Assembly (NCBI RefSeq): GCF_011057685.1
Contig: NZ_LNFY01000001.1
Span: 62,001 to 126,000 of the forward strand
Length of the DNA: 64,000 bases
Origin: Thermotoga sp. Ku-13t
GTDB taxonomy: Bacteria > Thermotogota > Thermotogae > Thermotogales > DSM-5069
Direction: 5' to 3'
Positions 27,889-39,859 of this stretch are shown piece after piece. The translations under genes were made by a program, and so were the position numbers. Below the pieces are notes generated by a model that saw only the letters and a list, made by a program, of their open reading frames with translations, was not told the origin of the DNA and made no database searches. Within the stretch, counting starts at the first letter, position 1. Each line of letters begins with the position of its first letter.

Positions 27889-29418
27889 ATGAGCCTGAAA
27901 CAGACGATAAGCCGTTTCAAAAGGTACGGCGGATTGCTCGTCCTCATATTGATCACCAGCTTCGTTATTGGTCTTTTCCCCTTAGTGAGGCAGATAAATT
28001 CGTACTACTCGAAAAGCTATATGAGGCTTCTGAAAAGTTTCCTCAATGAAGTGACCAAGCATGCAGTTGAATCCGGGCAGTCATCTCTCGGCATAGTTGT
28101 TAGACGACTGAGCAAAGAGCTCGTCGATCTCGCGACTGGCGTTGATCTATCCGGCATCCTGAGTTACGAAAAGTTACCATGGATTTGCTCAGAGACACGT
28201 GGTATTTTCGTGAACGGTACCAGCACCAAGATCTTGATCGATGGAGGTTCACACATTTTGCTGATCGAAATTCCCGCGTATATGATCGACAAGATGCTGT
28301 CGGCTGAAATGGCTTACGTTTTCTTGATGGCATCGGATGGAACGATAGTGGCCTGTAACGATCTGAATTTTCTCGGAATGAAGGCCGACACGAAGAAAAG
28401 TTTCGTCAGGATGAACGGTACAACGGGCTTTGTTGAATCGGAACCTCTGGAGGGTCTGAATGGTTTCATTGCCTTTTTCATTCCCCTCAGAACCTATTCT
28501 ACGGTCCTTCTTCCCTATCTGCTGGTGGCGATAGCGGCTCTGTGCGGTGCCGCCGTCTGGCTGAGCCTCGCCTACAGCTTCGAGAATCGACTCGTCGCGG
28601 GTGTGAACATGGTTCTGGACAACATCAACCAGAGTCTGGCGAAACTCGACAAAACGGACGAAGTTTTCTACGTCCCTCTGGAAACCAGGATCGCCGAGCT
28701 GAACCAGTTGCAGGCGGGGATCCAGAAGCTCATCGAGGCCCAGAAAGCCTCCTGGCACGAGCTTCACGCCATGATGCAGAGTTTGCAGGACACCGTGAAC
28801 GAACTCGAAGAGACTCAGAGAACTCTGCAGGAAAGGAACACACAGATCATTGCCACACTCGCCGAGGCCATAGAAATCAAGGATGCAAACACACTCGGTC
28901 ATTCAGACCGTGTCGTGACGCTGGCACTGGAACTCGCGAAGGAAATTGGGTTGAAAGATCCCGCGGATCTGGAAGCGATAAAATTCGGTGCACTGCTCCA
29001 CGACATCGGCAAGATAGGGATACCTGAGTACATCCTCAACAAGCCTGGCAGGTTGACCAAACAGGAATACGAGGTCATGAAATTGCACCCGATCTACGGT
29101 GAAAAGATCATCAGAAAAATATCTGGCTGGGATCTGGTCGCGGACATAGTGAGACACCACCATGAAAACTACGACGGCACTGGTTATCCGGATGGGCTGA
29201 AGGGAAGCCAGATCAGTTTGAGGGCGCAGATAGTCAGCATCGTGGACGTTTTCTGCGCTCTGATCGAAGAGAGGCCTTACAGACCCCCGATGAGCCTGGA
29301 GGAAGCTTTGAAATTGATGCAGACGGAGATGGTGGGCACCAAGTTCGATCCGGAGCTTTTCGAGGCGTTCAAGAGGGTACTCGGAAAGTTCGCACGCATT
29401 TACATCGCCGGTTCGTGA
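27889..29418 (+). CDS. Membrane-bound HD-GYP domain protein (putative cyclic-di-GMP phosphodiesterase)
   Basis: This sensor has 509 residues. ATG 27889 follows GAAAGGTGA and is preferred over the upstream frame extension. Membrane helix 1 is at about 14-34 and an extracytoplasmic sensor at about 35-205. Helix 2 is at about 208-230 and a coiled coil at about 245-325. The HD-GYP domain follows, with HSDRV (about 344), LLHDIGKIGIPEYIL (about 375-389) and HHENYDGTGYPDGLKG (about 423-438). The metal ligands and GYP motif are all intact, so hydrolysis of c-di-GMP is likely. It ends the operon with the binding-protein-like gene. Confidence 0.88.
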   Translation: MSLKQTISRFKRYGGLLVLILITSFVIGLFPLVRQINSYYSKSYMRLLKSFLNEVTKHAVESGQSSLGIVVRRLSKELVDLATGVDLSGILSYEKLPWICSETRGIFVNGTSTKILIDGGSHILLIEIPAYMIDKMLSAEMAYVFLMASDGTIVACNDLNFLGMKADTKKSFVRMNGTTGFVESEPLEGLNGFIAFFIPLRTYSTVLLPYLLVAIAALCGAAVWLSLAYSFENRLVAGVNMVLDNINQSLAKLDKTDEVFYVPLETRIAELNQLQAGIQKLIEAQKASWHELHAMMQSLQDTVNELEETQRTLQERNTQIIATLAEAIEIKDANTLGHSDRVVTLALELAKEIGLKDPADLEAIKFGALLHDIGKIGIPEYILNKPGRLTKQEYEVMKLHPIYGEKIIRKISGWDLVADIVRHHHENYDGTGYPDGLKGSQISLRAQIVSIVDVFCALIEERPYRPPMSLEEALKLMQTEMVGTKFDPELFEAFKRVLGKFARIYIAGS

Positions 29419-29461
29419 GTCCCTGCCGTACTCATTTGAACCCACAACCGCTTGCAGTGTT

Positions 29462-29492
29462 TTGAGATTTTGAAGCATGAGCTTGCTATAAT
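29462..29492 (+). promoter_or_regulatory. Promoter of the nucleosidase-ligA transcript
   Basis: TTGAGA (29462-29467) is followed after 19 bases by a perfect TATAAT (29487-29492) with a TGn extension (TTGC). It lies 17 bases before the chosen ATG. The longer upstream reading frame would place the promoter inside the gene, which supports the later start. Confidence 0.7.
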
Positions 29493-29508
29493 TTTTTCGG
29501 GTGGTTGC

Positions 29509-32819
<3,311 letters not shown>

Positions 32820-32825
32820 TCTCGA

Positions 32826-34220
32826 TCACTCCCACAGCACCAGCATTCTGTAGAAGAGCTGTGCATAGATCCTCGCAAGCGTCAGTAAATCTTCCAGCGC
32901 GATCCTCTCATCTGGCTGGTGCTCCGTTCCTTCCCTACCTGGTAGCAACGGCCCGAACGCGACTCCGCAGGGAACGGCGCGTGCGTAAGTTCCCCCCCCC
33001 ATCGTCAAGAGTGTGGCTGGCTGGCCCGTCATCTCGGTGTACACTTCACTCAAGATCTTGATCAGTTCACTGTCTGGAGAGACGAAGAGTGGAAGTAAAT
33101 GGTGTTCCCCTTCAACTTTCAGAGGTTTCAAAGCTTCTTTGATCTGTTTTGCCATCATGGCTTCGGAATAGTAAATGGGATACCTTACGTTGATCGTCGC
33201 CTCTATTTTTTCATCGTCCATACGCACGGTGCCCAGGTTCACGGTGAGATCTCCGACGACGCAGTCTCTACCCGCAATCCTGAGAGAATAGCCATCCGTC
33301 TGGTAACCTATTTTGCTCGCAAGCGTGCGCACAAAGATTTTCACGTCTTCGTTGATGTCAACATCTTTGAGAAAATCTATCAGTGCCGCGATGGCGTTAA
33401 TGCCTTTTTCAGGTGTTGATCCGTGTGCCGATTTACCGAAAGCGCGAACGATGAGCCTGTCGTTTTCGATGGACCATTCGATGCGCGCACCGTTCTTCGC
33501 ATGGAAGTTCTTCACTTTCTCCAGCAACTCGTCGCTCACCGCTGAAAGCTCTGCCATCGCGCTCTGGGGCACCACGTTCGCCGCATCGCCACCTTCCAGT
33601 TTTGTGATCTTCACTCTTCCCGGAGCAGAGAGATTCCTCCCCATCGTGATCCTGTAAGTTATGATGCCTTTCTCGGCATATATGATCGGAAACGCCGCGT
33701 CGGGGGTGACGGCGTAGATGGGCTTTTCCTCTTTTTGGAAGTAATGTTTCACACACTCCCAGCCCGACTCTTCGTCGGTTCCCAGAATGATCCTCGCCCT
33801 GTTTCTGATGGGAACGTTCGCTTCCTTGAGCGCCTTGAGCGCGTAGATCACCGCGACCGTGGGCCCTTTGTTGTCCGCTGCACCGCGCCCCCACAGATAG
33901 CCATCCTTGATGATCCCGCCGTAAGGATCCACACTCCAGCCTTCCCCTTCCGGTACGACGTCCAGATGTCCGAGGACTGCGAAGAGTTTTCCAGAATCGC
34001 CGTACTCTATGTGACCAGCGTAACCATCGACGTTCTTGACACGAAATCCGAGTTTTTCACCGAGTTTAAGCGCATACTCCAGTGCCTGCGCCACACCCTC
34101 GCCGAACGGTTTGCCAGGGGCTGGATCGGATTGAACGGATCTGATCTTCACCAGGTTGGCAGCTTCTTTGAACATTTCTTCCTTCAGAGAAAGCACAATT
34201 TTGTCGATCGTTTCGTTCAT
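32826..34220 (-). CDS. M20-family dipeptidase, PepV-like
   Basis: This is a zinc metallopeptidase of 464 residues. ATG 34220 is preferred over GTG 34229 because the latter overlaps the GGAGGTG site. The first zinc motif is VLGHLDVVPEGEGW (about 81-94), the second is GRGAADNKGP (about 112-121), and the catalytic Glu pair is in GTDEESGWEC (about 147-156). A long lid/dimerisation domain is inserted before the last motif (GGGTYARA, about 420). The length and the EGEGW segment fit the PepV/Xaa-His dipeptidase branch, which cleaves dipeptides in the cytoplasm. Confidence 0.88.
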   Translation of the reverse strand: MNETIDKIVLSLKEEMFKEAANLVKIRSVQSDPAPGKPFGEGVAQALEYALKLGEKLGFRVKNVDGYAGHIEYGDSGKLFAVLGHLDVVPEGEGWSVDPYGGIIKDGYLWGRGAADNKGPTVAVIYALKALKEANVPIRNRARIILGTDEESGWECVKHYFQKEEKPIYAVTPDAAFPIIYAEKGIITYRITMGRNLSAPGRVKITKLEGGDAANVVPQSAMAELSAVSDELLEKVKNFHAKNGARIEWSIENDRLIVRAFGKSAHGSTPEKGINAIAALIDFLKDVDINEDVKIFVRTLASKIGYQTDGYSLRIAGRDCVVGDLTVNLGTVRMDDEKIEATINVRYPIYYSEAMMAKQIKEALKPLKVEGEHHLLPLFVSPDSELIKILSEVYTEMTGQPATLLTMGGGTYARAVPCGVAFGPLLPGREGTEHQPDERIALEDLLTLARIYAQLFYRMLVLWE

Positions 34221-34250
34221 TGAACGCACCTCCAGAAAAGATCATACCAG

Positions 34251-34991
34251 TTAACCCAGAAGAACATCAAGCATGGTCATGAGGCTAAAGCCAACCAGCA
34301 ACCAGTACGTCGTGAGTCGTTCTTCACCTTTGAGATGCGTTTCTGGAATGACCTCATCGCTTATCACGAAGACCATGGCTCCAGCCGCGAGCGCGAGCAG
34401 ATAGGGCAGTAAACTCCTCGCGATGCTTATCAACAGCACTCCAACTAAACCTCCAAAAGCTTCGACCAGTCCCGTGAAAAGCGTGATGGAAAAAATGGAC
34501 TTCTTTCTGTAGTTCGCACTCATGAGAGAAGCTGCCACGGCGGCGCCTTCGGGAATGTTTTGGAGGCCTATCGCGATCGCGATCGTCAGCGCGTGAGGTG
34601 TGAACCCACCAACACCGACGGCCATACCTTCAGGAAGGTTGTGGATGGTTATCGCGATGATAAAAAGCCAGATCGTCTTCAAACGTTTCGCATCGAAGCC
34701 TTCGTGTCCTTTGGTGAAGTGCTCGTGTGGCAGGACCTTGTCCATCACGTCGACGAGGACTCCACCCAGAATGAAACCGATCACGAAACGCACGATACCG
34801 CCAGACTCTATGGATGGTAGGACGAGACTGAAAGCACTCGCCGCGAGCATTACACCTGCGGCGAAACCTAAAAATGCATCGATCAGCCTCTGAGAAGCGG
34901 TCTTATTGAACAGCAAAAAAGGTATTGCGCCGAGTGCGGTACTGACCCCGGCAACGCTGCTGTAAATCAATCCCCGCCAGAAACCCGTCAT
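34251..34991 (-). CDS. ZIP family divalent metal transporter
   Basis: This is a membrane protein of 246 residues with about eight helices. The family's metal-site motifs are in helix 4 (HNLPEGMAVGVG, about 124-135) and helix 5 (QNIPEGAAVAASL, about 150-162). A charged loop near residue 90 (LPHEHFTKGHEGF) has several His residues and may bind metal. ZIP proteins import Zn, Fe or Mn. Its place at the end of an Fe-S assembly cluster makes iron a plausible substrate, but this is inferred. Its start overlaps the upstream gene's stop by 4 bases. Confidence 0.88.
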   Translation of the reverse strand: MTGFWRGLIYSSVAGVSTALGAIPFLLFNKTASQRLIDAFLGFAAGVMLAASAFSLVLPSIESGGIVRFVIGFILGGVLVDVMDKVLPHEHFTKGHEGFDAKRLKTIWLFIIAITIHNLPEGMAVGVGGFTPHALTIAIAIGLQNIPEGAAVAASLMSANYRKKSIFSITLFTGLVEAFGGLVGVLLISIARSLLPYLLALAAGAMVFVISDEVIPETHLKGEERLTTYWLLVGFSLMTMLDVLLG

Positions 34992-35338
34992 TCTACCTTA
35001 GTAATGGCCTTCTTGACGGCTTCGATGGGTGCGTTGACGCACGTGAAGTTCTTATCATGAAAATCCATCTCGTCCCTGACGTGCTCTTCGTTGAGGTGCT
35101 TCACATCGTCTACGTGCTTTCCATCCACCAGCCTGCAAACTGCCTCGGAAGCAGCGATCACTCTCGGACAGCCCACGGCCTTGAAGGCGACGTTTTTCAC
35201 GATGTAATTCTCGATCTTCAAAAATATGCGGACCCTGTCGCCGTGCTCTGGATACACAACTTCGGCGGTGTGGGTGTACTCTATGTCCTTGCAGTATCTC
35301 GGGTACATAAAAAGTTGCTTGAACTTTTCGGAATACAT
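34988..35338 (-). CDS. IscU/NifU-N-like scaffold with altered metal site
   Basis: This 116-residue protein is of the NifU N-terminal/IscU fold. In canonical IscU three Cys (plus Asp/His) hold the cluster. Here the first position reads HGDRVRIFLKI (His in place of Cys in the CGD motif). The second Cys is kept in GCPRVIAASEAV, and the third is kept in FTCVNAPIEAV. The canonical IscU lies 1.1 kb upstream in the same operon, so this is a diverged paralogue. It could be a specialised carrier, a regulator or an assembly factor. Confidence 0.75.
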   Translation of the reverse strand: MYSEKFKQLFMYPRYCKDIEYTHTAEVVYPEHGDRVRIFLKIENYIVKNVAFKAVGCPRVIAASEAVCRLVDGKHVDDVKHLNEEHVRDEMDFHDKNFTCVNAPIEAVKKAITKVE

Positions 35339-35350
35339 CGAATCCTCCCC

Positions 35351-36481
35351 TCAGGACATGCTCCGCAGCCTGTTGATTTCTCTCTGCAATACCTCCACGA
35401 AATATTCTATCTCCTCTTCGCTGTTATCGTAACCCAGGCTGATCCTGATCGCTCCATCGACGATCCAGTCCTCGAGTTCCATCGCCTCCAGCACGTGAGA
35501 TCTGCCTTTAGCATGGTGTGACGCACACGCGGAGGCTGTGGAGACAGATATACCACACATGTCCAGGGCGGTCGCGAGTGATTCTCCATGGACGCCTTTG
35601 AAGGACACGTTGATGTGTGAAAAGATCGTGTTGGAGCCGTTTATGTGATGATCTGGAATGCTCTCGATCGCGTTGACAATCTTCTCTTTGAGCTTTTTCA
35701 CCCTCTCAGACCAGGCTTCATAATTCTTCTCTATGAGCTCGAGTGCTACAGCCATGCCGTGCGCACCAGGCACATTTTCTGTGCCACTTCTCAGACCTTT
35801 CTCGTGTCCGCCACCGTACATGATGGGCTCGATCCTGACGCCTTTGGACACGTAGAGAAAACCACACCCTTTGGGCGCATAGAACTTGTGTCCGGACGCG
35901 GACAGCATGTCAACGAGTCTGGCATCGATCCTGATCTTTCCGATCGCCTGAACCGCATCGCTGTGGAGCACTATTCCATGCTCACGCGCTATCTTTGAGA
36001 TTTCGTCGATGGGCTGAATGACGCCTGTTTCGTTGTTGACCCACATGATCGATGCGAAGACCGTGTTCTTGCGTATCGCTTTTCGAAAATCGTCCGGCGT
36101 CACGTAGCCTTCCCTGGTTGGCTTCAGGTAGGTTACTTCGTAGCCTTCCTTTTCGAGCTGTCTCGCCACTTCGAGCACTGCGGGATGTTCGATCTGCGTA
36201 GTTATGATGTGTCCACCGTTCGGAAAATTGGCCCTCAAAAATCCGCGTATCGCGATGTTGTCGGACTCAGTTCCACCCGAGGTGAAGTAGATTTCGTCAG
36301 GCTCAACGTTCAGATGCTTCGCTATCTTCATCCTTGCTTCCTCGTAGAATCTTTTGGCTTCGTACCCATGAGAATGTGTGCTGGAGGCGTTTCCATAAAA
36401 CTGCGTGAAAAGTTTCATCACTTCCTGGGCGACCTCATCGAACACGCGCGTTGTGGCAGCGTGATCGAGATAGACCCTCAT
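35351..36481 (-). CDS. Cysteine desulfurase (NifS/IscS type), copy 1
   Basis: This is a PLP enzyme of 376 residues that takes sulfur from cysteine. It starts MRVYLDHAATTRVFDE. The PLP lysine is in SASGHKFYAPKGCGF (about 192-206), and the mobile loop with catalytic Cys is STASACASHHAKGRSHVL (about 314-331). The His-rich loop after the Cys is unusual compared with the common SACSSGSLEPSHVL pattern. It lies 6 bases after the IscU gene, so the two likely work together. Confidence 0.93.
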   Translation of the reverse strand: MRVYLDHAATTRVFDEVAQEVMKLFTQFYGNASSTHSHGYEAKRFYEEARMKIAKHLNVEPDEIYFTSGGTESDNIAIRGFLRANFPNGGHIITTQIEHPAVLEVARQLEKEGYEVTYLKPTREGYVTPDDFRKAIRKNTVFASIMWVNNETGVIQPIDEISKIAREHGIVLHSDAVQAIGKIRIDARLVDMLSASGHKFYAPKGCGFLYVSKGVRIEPIMYGGGHEKGLRSGTENVPGAHGMAVALELIEKNYEAWSERVKKLKEKIVNAIESIPDHHINGSNTIFSHINVSFKGVHGESLATALDMCGISVSTASACASHHAKGRSHVLEAMELEDWIVDGAIRISLGYDNSEEEIEYFVEVLQREINRLRSMS

Positions 36482-36487
36482 GACCGC

Positions 36488-36868
36488 TCACTTCCTGACG
36501 AGCGATTCTTCGTACGCACTGATGGCCTTCCTGAGCGTGTCTATCGCCAGATTGCTGCAGTGATACTTCACAGGTGGCAATCCTCCGAGTCTTTCAACGA
36601 TGTCTTTCCACGTGATCTTCTTGGCTTCCTCTAAGGTGAGGCCCTTGACAACTTCCGTCATCATGGATGCGGTGGCTATGTTGGCGGCACAGCCGTAAGA
36701 TTCGAACTTTATGTCCACGATCCTGTTGTCCTCGATCTTCAGATACACGGTCATCATGTCTCCGCAGGCGACACTACCTTCTGTGGCCTCGGCATCTGGA
36801 TTCTCTATGCGCCCGAGGTTCCTCGGATTTTTAAAATGATCCAGAACGAGTTCTGTGTATTTCAGCAT
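36488..36868 (-). CDS. Fe-S cluster scaffold protein IscU/NifU-N type
   Basis: This 126-residue scaffold builds [2Fe-2S]/[4Fe-4S] clusters. All three ligand Cys are present: ACGDMM (about 35-40), YGCAANIATASMM (about 60-72) and YHCSNLAIDTL (about 103-113), with the CGD Asp. It lies between two cysteine desulfurase genes (spacings of 6 bases on each side). It has no SufU-type insertion, so it belongs with IscU/NifU rather than SufU. Confidence 0.93.
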   Translation of the reverse strand: MLKYTELVLDHFKNPRNLGRIENPDAEATEGSVACGDMMTVYLKIEDNRIVDIKFESYGCAANIATASMMTEVVKGLTLEEAKKITWKDIVERLGGLPPVKYHCSNLAIDTLRKAISAYEESLVRK

Positions 36869-36874
36869 GCCTCA

Positions 36875-38047
36875 TCACCTCCTGGCTTTGAGAGGACTGA
36901 TGTTCCTCAACCACTGAACGACCTTCTTCAGTTTCTCGATAGTGTAGTCGAGTTCCTCTTTGCTCGTGAATCTGCTGAAGGTGAAGCGGATCGAACCATG
37001 AGCGCGCTCATGATCGCCACCTATGGCCAGAATCGCGTAATTGGGTTCGAGCGATTCCGAAGCACAGGCTGAGCCGGTGGCAACTTCCACCCCTTCAAGG
37101 CTCAGTCCCAGGCTGATCGCCTCACCCTCGATGAAGGAGAAGCTGAAGTTCACGTTGTACGGGGTTCTCTTCTCTCCCCTCGGCCCGTTCAGGATCACGT
37201 GGTCGATCTCGTTTTCAACCCTTTGGATAAAATATTCCTGAAGCTCTCTCAGTTTCCTGTACGATTCTTTCATCTGTTCGAATGCGAGTTCCGCCGCTTT
37301 CTTCATGCCCATGATCGCGGGCACGTTCTCTCCGCCGGGCCTGCGCTTGTCGAAAGATTCCGCACCGTACATGATCGGTTCTACCTTCACACCCTTTCGA
37401 ACGTACAGAAAGCCGACACCCTTGGGACCGTGAAACTTATGGCCACTGACGCTCATCAGGTCCAGCTTCAACTTTTGAACATCGATCGGCATCTTGGCGT
37501 ACATCTCCGCAGCGTCGGTGTGGAAGTAGATCCTGTGGTCCTGTTTCGAAAGGATCTCTCCGATTTCTTCCAGTGGCATGATGGATCCCACGAAGTGCCC
37601 AACCGCTATGACGCTCACCAGTATTGTGGTTGGTCTTATCGCTTTTTCGAACTCGTCAAGCTTCAGGATCCCTTCGCTGTCCACCGGTACTATCGTCACT
37701 TCGAAGCCTTCTTTTTTCAAAGCCTCCGCGATGCTCATCACTGAACCGTGTTCGAGCGCAGATATGATGATGTGATTGCCCTTCTTTCTGTTCGCCCGTG
37801 CCACACCGAGCAGGGCGAGGTTGTTGGCTTCGGTGGCACCGGAGGTGAAGACGATCTCTTCACCAGATGAGGCATTGATGGTTTTCGCAAAGAATTCTCT
37901 CGCCTCGGTGAGTTCGTCGTGAATTTCCTGTGCGGACTCGTATAGTCCGTCAGGCCTCGCGAATTTTTCAAGCATGTACTTGTTGATTTCTTCAACCACT
38001 TCTGGCAAAACCCTCGTGGTTCTACAATTGTCCAAAAAAACTCTCAT
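36875..38047 (-). CDS. Cysteine desulfurase (NifS/IscS type), copy 2
   Basis: This is a second PLP enzyme of 390 residues. The N-terminus reads MRVFLDNCRTTRVLPE, where most relatives have DNAATT; the Cys-Arg here is a recognisable deviation. The PLP lysine is in SVSGHKFHGPKGVGF (about 199-213). The catalytic loop ATGSACASESLEPNYAIL (about 324-341) is closer to typical NifS/IscS than copy 1. It starts behind GGAGGGAAAAA and sits 15 bases after PNP and 6 before IscU. Confidence 0.93.
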   Translation of the reverse strand: MRVFLDNCRTTRVLPEVVEEINKYMLEKFARPDGLYESAQEIHDELTEAREFFAKTINASSGEEIVFTSGATEANNLALLGVARANRKKGNHIIISALEHGSVMSIAEALKKEGFEVTIVPVDSEGILKLDEFEKAIRPTTILVSVIAVGHFVGSIMPLEEIGEILSKQDHRIYFHTDAAEMYAKMPIDVQKLKLDLMSVSGHKFHGPKGVGFLYVRKGVKVEPIMYGAESFDKRRPGGENVPAIMGMKKAAELAFEQMKESYRKLRELQEYFIQRVENEIDHVILNGPRGEKRTPYNVNFSFSFIEGEAISLGLSLEGVEVATGSACASESLEPNYAILAIGGDHERAHGSIRFTFSRFTSKEELDYTIEKLKKVVQWLRNISPLKARR

Positions 38048-38062
38048 TTTTTCCCTCCTTTT

Positions 38063-38881
38063 TCATAACCTCTTGACCACCCCGAGGATGATCCGCGCGA
38101 TCTTCTTACCGGTTTCTTCCGCAACTCTGAGCACCTCTTCAGCTGTGAGAGGCTTCAAATCCTCGGGCACCGCACGATCCGTGATCGCAGAGATACCAAG
38201 TACTTTCATGCCTGCATGTTTGGCGACGATGACCTCAGGCACCGTAGACATGCCAACTGCATCGGCACCGAGCCTTCTGAACATGCGCAGTTCGGCCGCC
38301 GTTTCGAAATTTGGTCCAGCCACGGCTACGTAGACACCCTCGTAGACTTCTATCTTCTCTTCCTCGGCCACTTCCTTGGCCAGGGCTATGAGTTTTCTAT
38401 CGTAAGGCTCGCTCATGTCGGGGAACCTCGGTCCCCACTCGTCCACGTTCCTTCCTCTGAGCGGGTTGTCACCCATAAAGTTTATGTGATCGACTATGAT
38501 CATCGGCCTGCCAACTTCGAAGAGAGGGTTCAGTCCTCCCGCCGCGTTCGTCAAAAAGAGGTACTTCACCCCGAGAAGCTGCATCACACGAATAGGGAAC
38601 GTCACGTCCTGCATCGAGTGTCCCTCGTAGTAATGGAACCTTCCGTTCATCAGGACGGTGTCTTTTCCTGAAAGTTTTCCAAAGATGAGCTCACCCTTGT
38701 GCCCCGGTGCTGTGGCGACAGGAAAGCCAGGGATGTCCGCGTATTTGATAACCTGAGGCGATTCGATGACTTCCGCTATCCTCCCGAGCCCTGAGCCGAG
38801 CACGATGCCGATCGTCGGTGAAACAGAGATCCTTTCCTTCAGAAACTCCACGGCTTTCTTTACCCTTTCCACGTAATCCAT
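38063..38881 (-). CDS. Purine nucleoside phosphorylase
   Basis: This enzyme cleaves purine nucleosides with phosphate and is of the trimeric PNP/MTAP class. ATG 38881 is chosen, behind GGGGGTG (272 residues). In-frame TTG 38899 and ATG 38896 overlap that site. Motifs are GIVLGSGLGRIAEVIE near residue 23, the FHYYEGHSMQDVTFPIRV segment near 78-95, FLTNAAGGLNP near 106-116, and ADAVGMSTVPEVIVA near 203-217. It sits between Fe-S genes, probably only as part of the shared operon. Confidence 0.9.
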   Translation of the reverse strand: MDYVERVKKAVEFLKERISVSPTIGIVLGSGLGRIAEVIESPQVIKYADIPGFPVATAPGHKGELIFGKLSGKDTVLMNGRFHYYEGHSMQDVTFPIRVMQLLGVKYLFLTNAAGGLNPLFEVGRPMIIVDHINFMGDNPLRGRNVDEWGPRFPDMSEPYDRKLIALAKEVAEEEKIEVYEGVYVAVAGPNFETAAELRMFRRLGADAVGMSTVPEVIVAKHAGMKVLGISAITDRAVPEDLKPLTAEEVLRVAEETGKKIARIILGVVKRL

Positions 38882-38895
38882 CCTCTGCACCCCCA

Positions 38896-39855
38896 TCAAT
38901 CCAGAAGTCCTTTTATGATGAGCTCCGTTGCTTCATCCTCACTCAAGCCTTTGCTCATGAGTGTCTCAAGCTGCTTTGCGTTCACCCTGCCTATGGAAGC
39001 TTCGTGCGTGAGCTCTGCTCTGTCACTGAAGACTTTCAGTACTGGCACGGTGCTCACTTCCACGCCAAAGCCCTTGGTGATCTCCTCACACCGTACGTGT
39101 CCCTTGGAATAGTCTCCCCTGCCGTAAGCTTCGTTCACTACGCGCGCCCTTGCCCTGTCCAGGGCAACGACCGTTGTGCTCACCATGCCACGGGATTCGA
39201 CGCCGACGAGATCGATCTTTTCGTGAATGTACACCACATCGTCGCCACTCGCGCGCACGCGTGCCGACACGTCTGCAACGGCTCGGTCCTTGAGTTCCAC
39301 AGAAAAGTCCAGCCTCATTTTTCCGACGCGTGTTCTCGTGAGCGAAAACCTATTGACGTAAAGCCCGTTCTGTTCGACAATTACCCTCGAAACTGTGATC
39401 AAATTCACCATTCCCGCATCCGAATGGTAATGTTCATCCGAATACGACATCTTCGCGTTCTTTCCGACCGTTACGTTCATGAGTGCATCGTGTGTGAACT
39501 CCTCAGTCCATGGAAAGACACAGTGAGCCACGAAGTGCGCCTCAGCGTCGTCCTCGACCGTGATGTCGAAGATCACCCTCTGGTATCCTTTACGTTCCAG
39601 ATAACCTGTGCACACGTGGATCGGAAAGGCCAGCTTTGTTCCTCTCTTTATGATCATTTTTGCGTGCACACCGTTCTCGATGGTTTTTGGCACGAGTTCC
39701 ACTCCTGGAACGTTGTTCAATCCCACTACTCTGTCACCGCTTATGATTATCGAGGCGATCCTTTTGTCCAGAAACTTCGAAACATCACCGCCCGCTTTCT
39801 CGTATGCCTTGACGAGCGCTTCGAACTCGGTCCTTCTATCGATGTCGATCTGCAT
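38896..39855 (-). CDS. Single SufB/SufD family Fe-S assembly protein
   Basis: This 319-residue protein has the SufBD beta-helix core and is much shorter than E. coli SufB or SufD. The N-terminal domain of about 100-150 residues is reduced. Family features are IKRGTKLAFPIHVCTGY (about 69-85), the ALDRARARVVNEAYGRGDYSKGH stretch in pieces (about 226-248), and the terminal HEASIGRVNAKQLETLMSKGLSEDEA region with helical tail. It is the only SufB/D gene beside sufC here. That fits the minimal SufBC-like systems described as ancestral (SMS), in which one SmsB pairs with SmsC. Confidence 0.85.
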   Translation of the reverse strand: MQIDIDRRTEFEALVKAYEKAGGDVSKFLDKRIASIIISGDRVVGLNNVPGVELVPKTIENGVHAKMIIKRGTKLAFPIHVCTGYLERKGYQRVIFDITVEDDAEAHFVAHCVFPWTEEFTHDALMNVTVGKNAKMSYSDEHYHSDAGMVNLITVSRVIVEQNGLYVNRFSLTRTRVGKMRLDFSVELKDRAVADVSARVRASGDDVVYIHEKIDLVGVESRGMVSTTVVALDRARARVVNEAYGRGDYSKGHVRCEEITKGFGVEVSTVPVLKVFSDRAELTHEASIGRVNAKQLETLMSKGLSEDEATELIIKGLLD

Positions 39856-39859
39856 ACCA

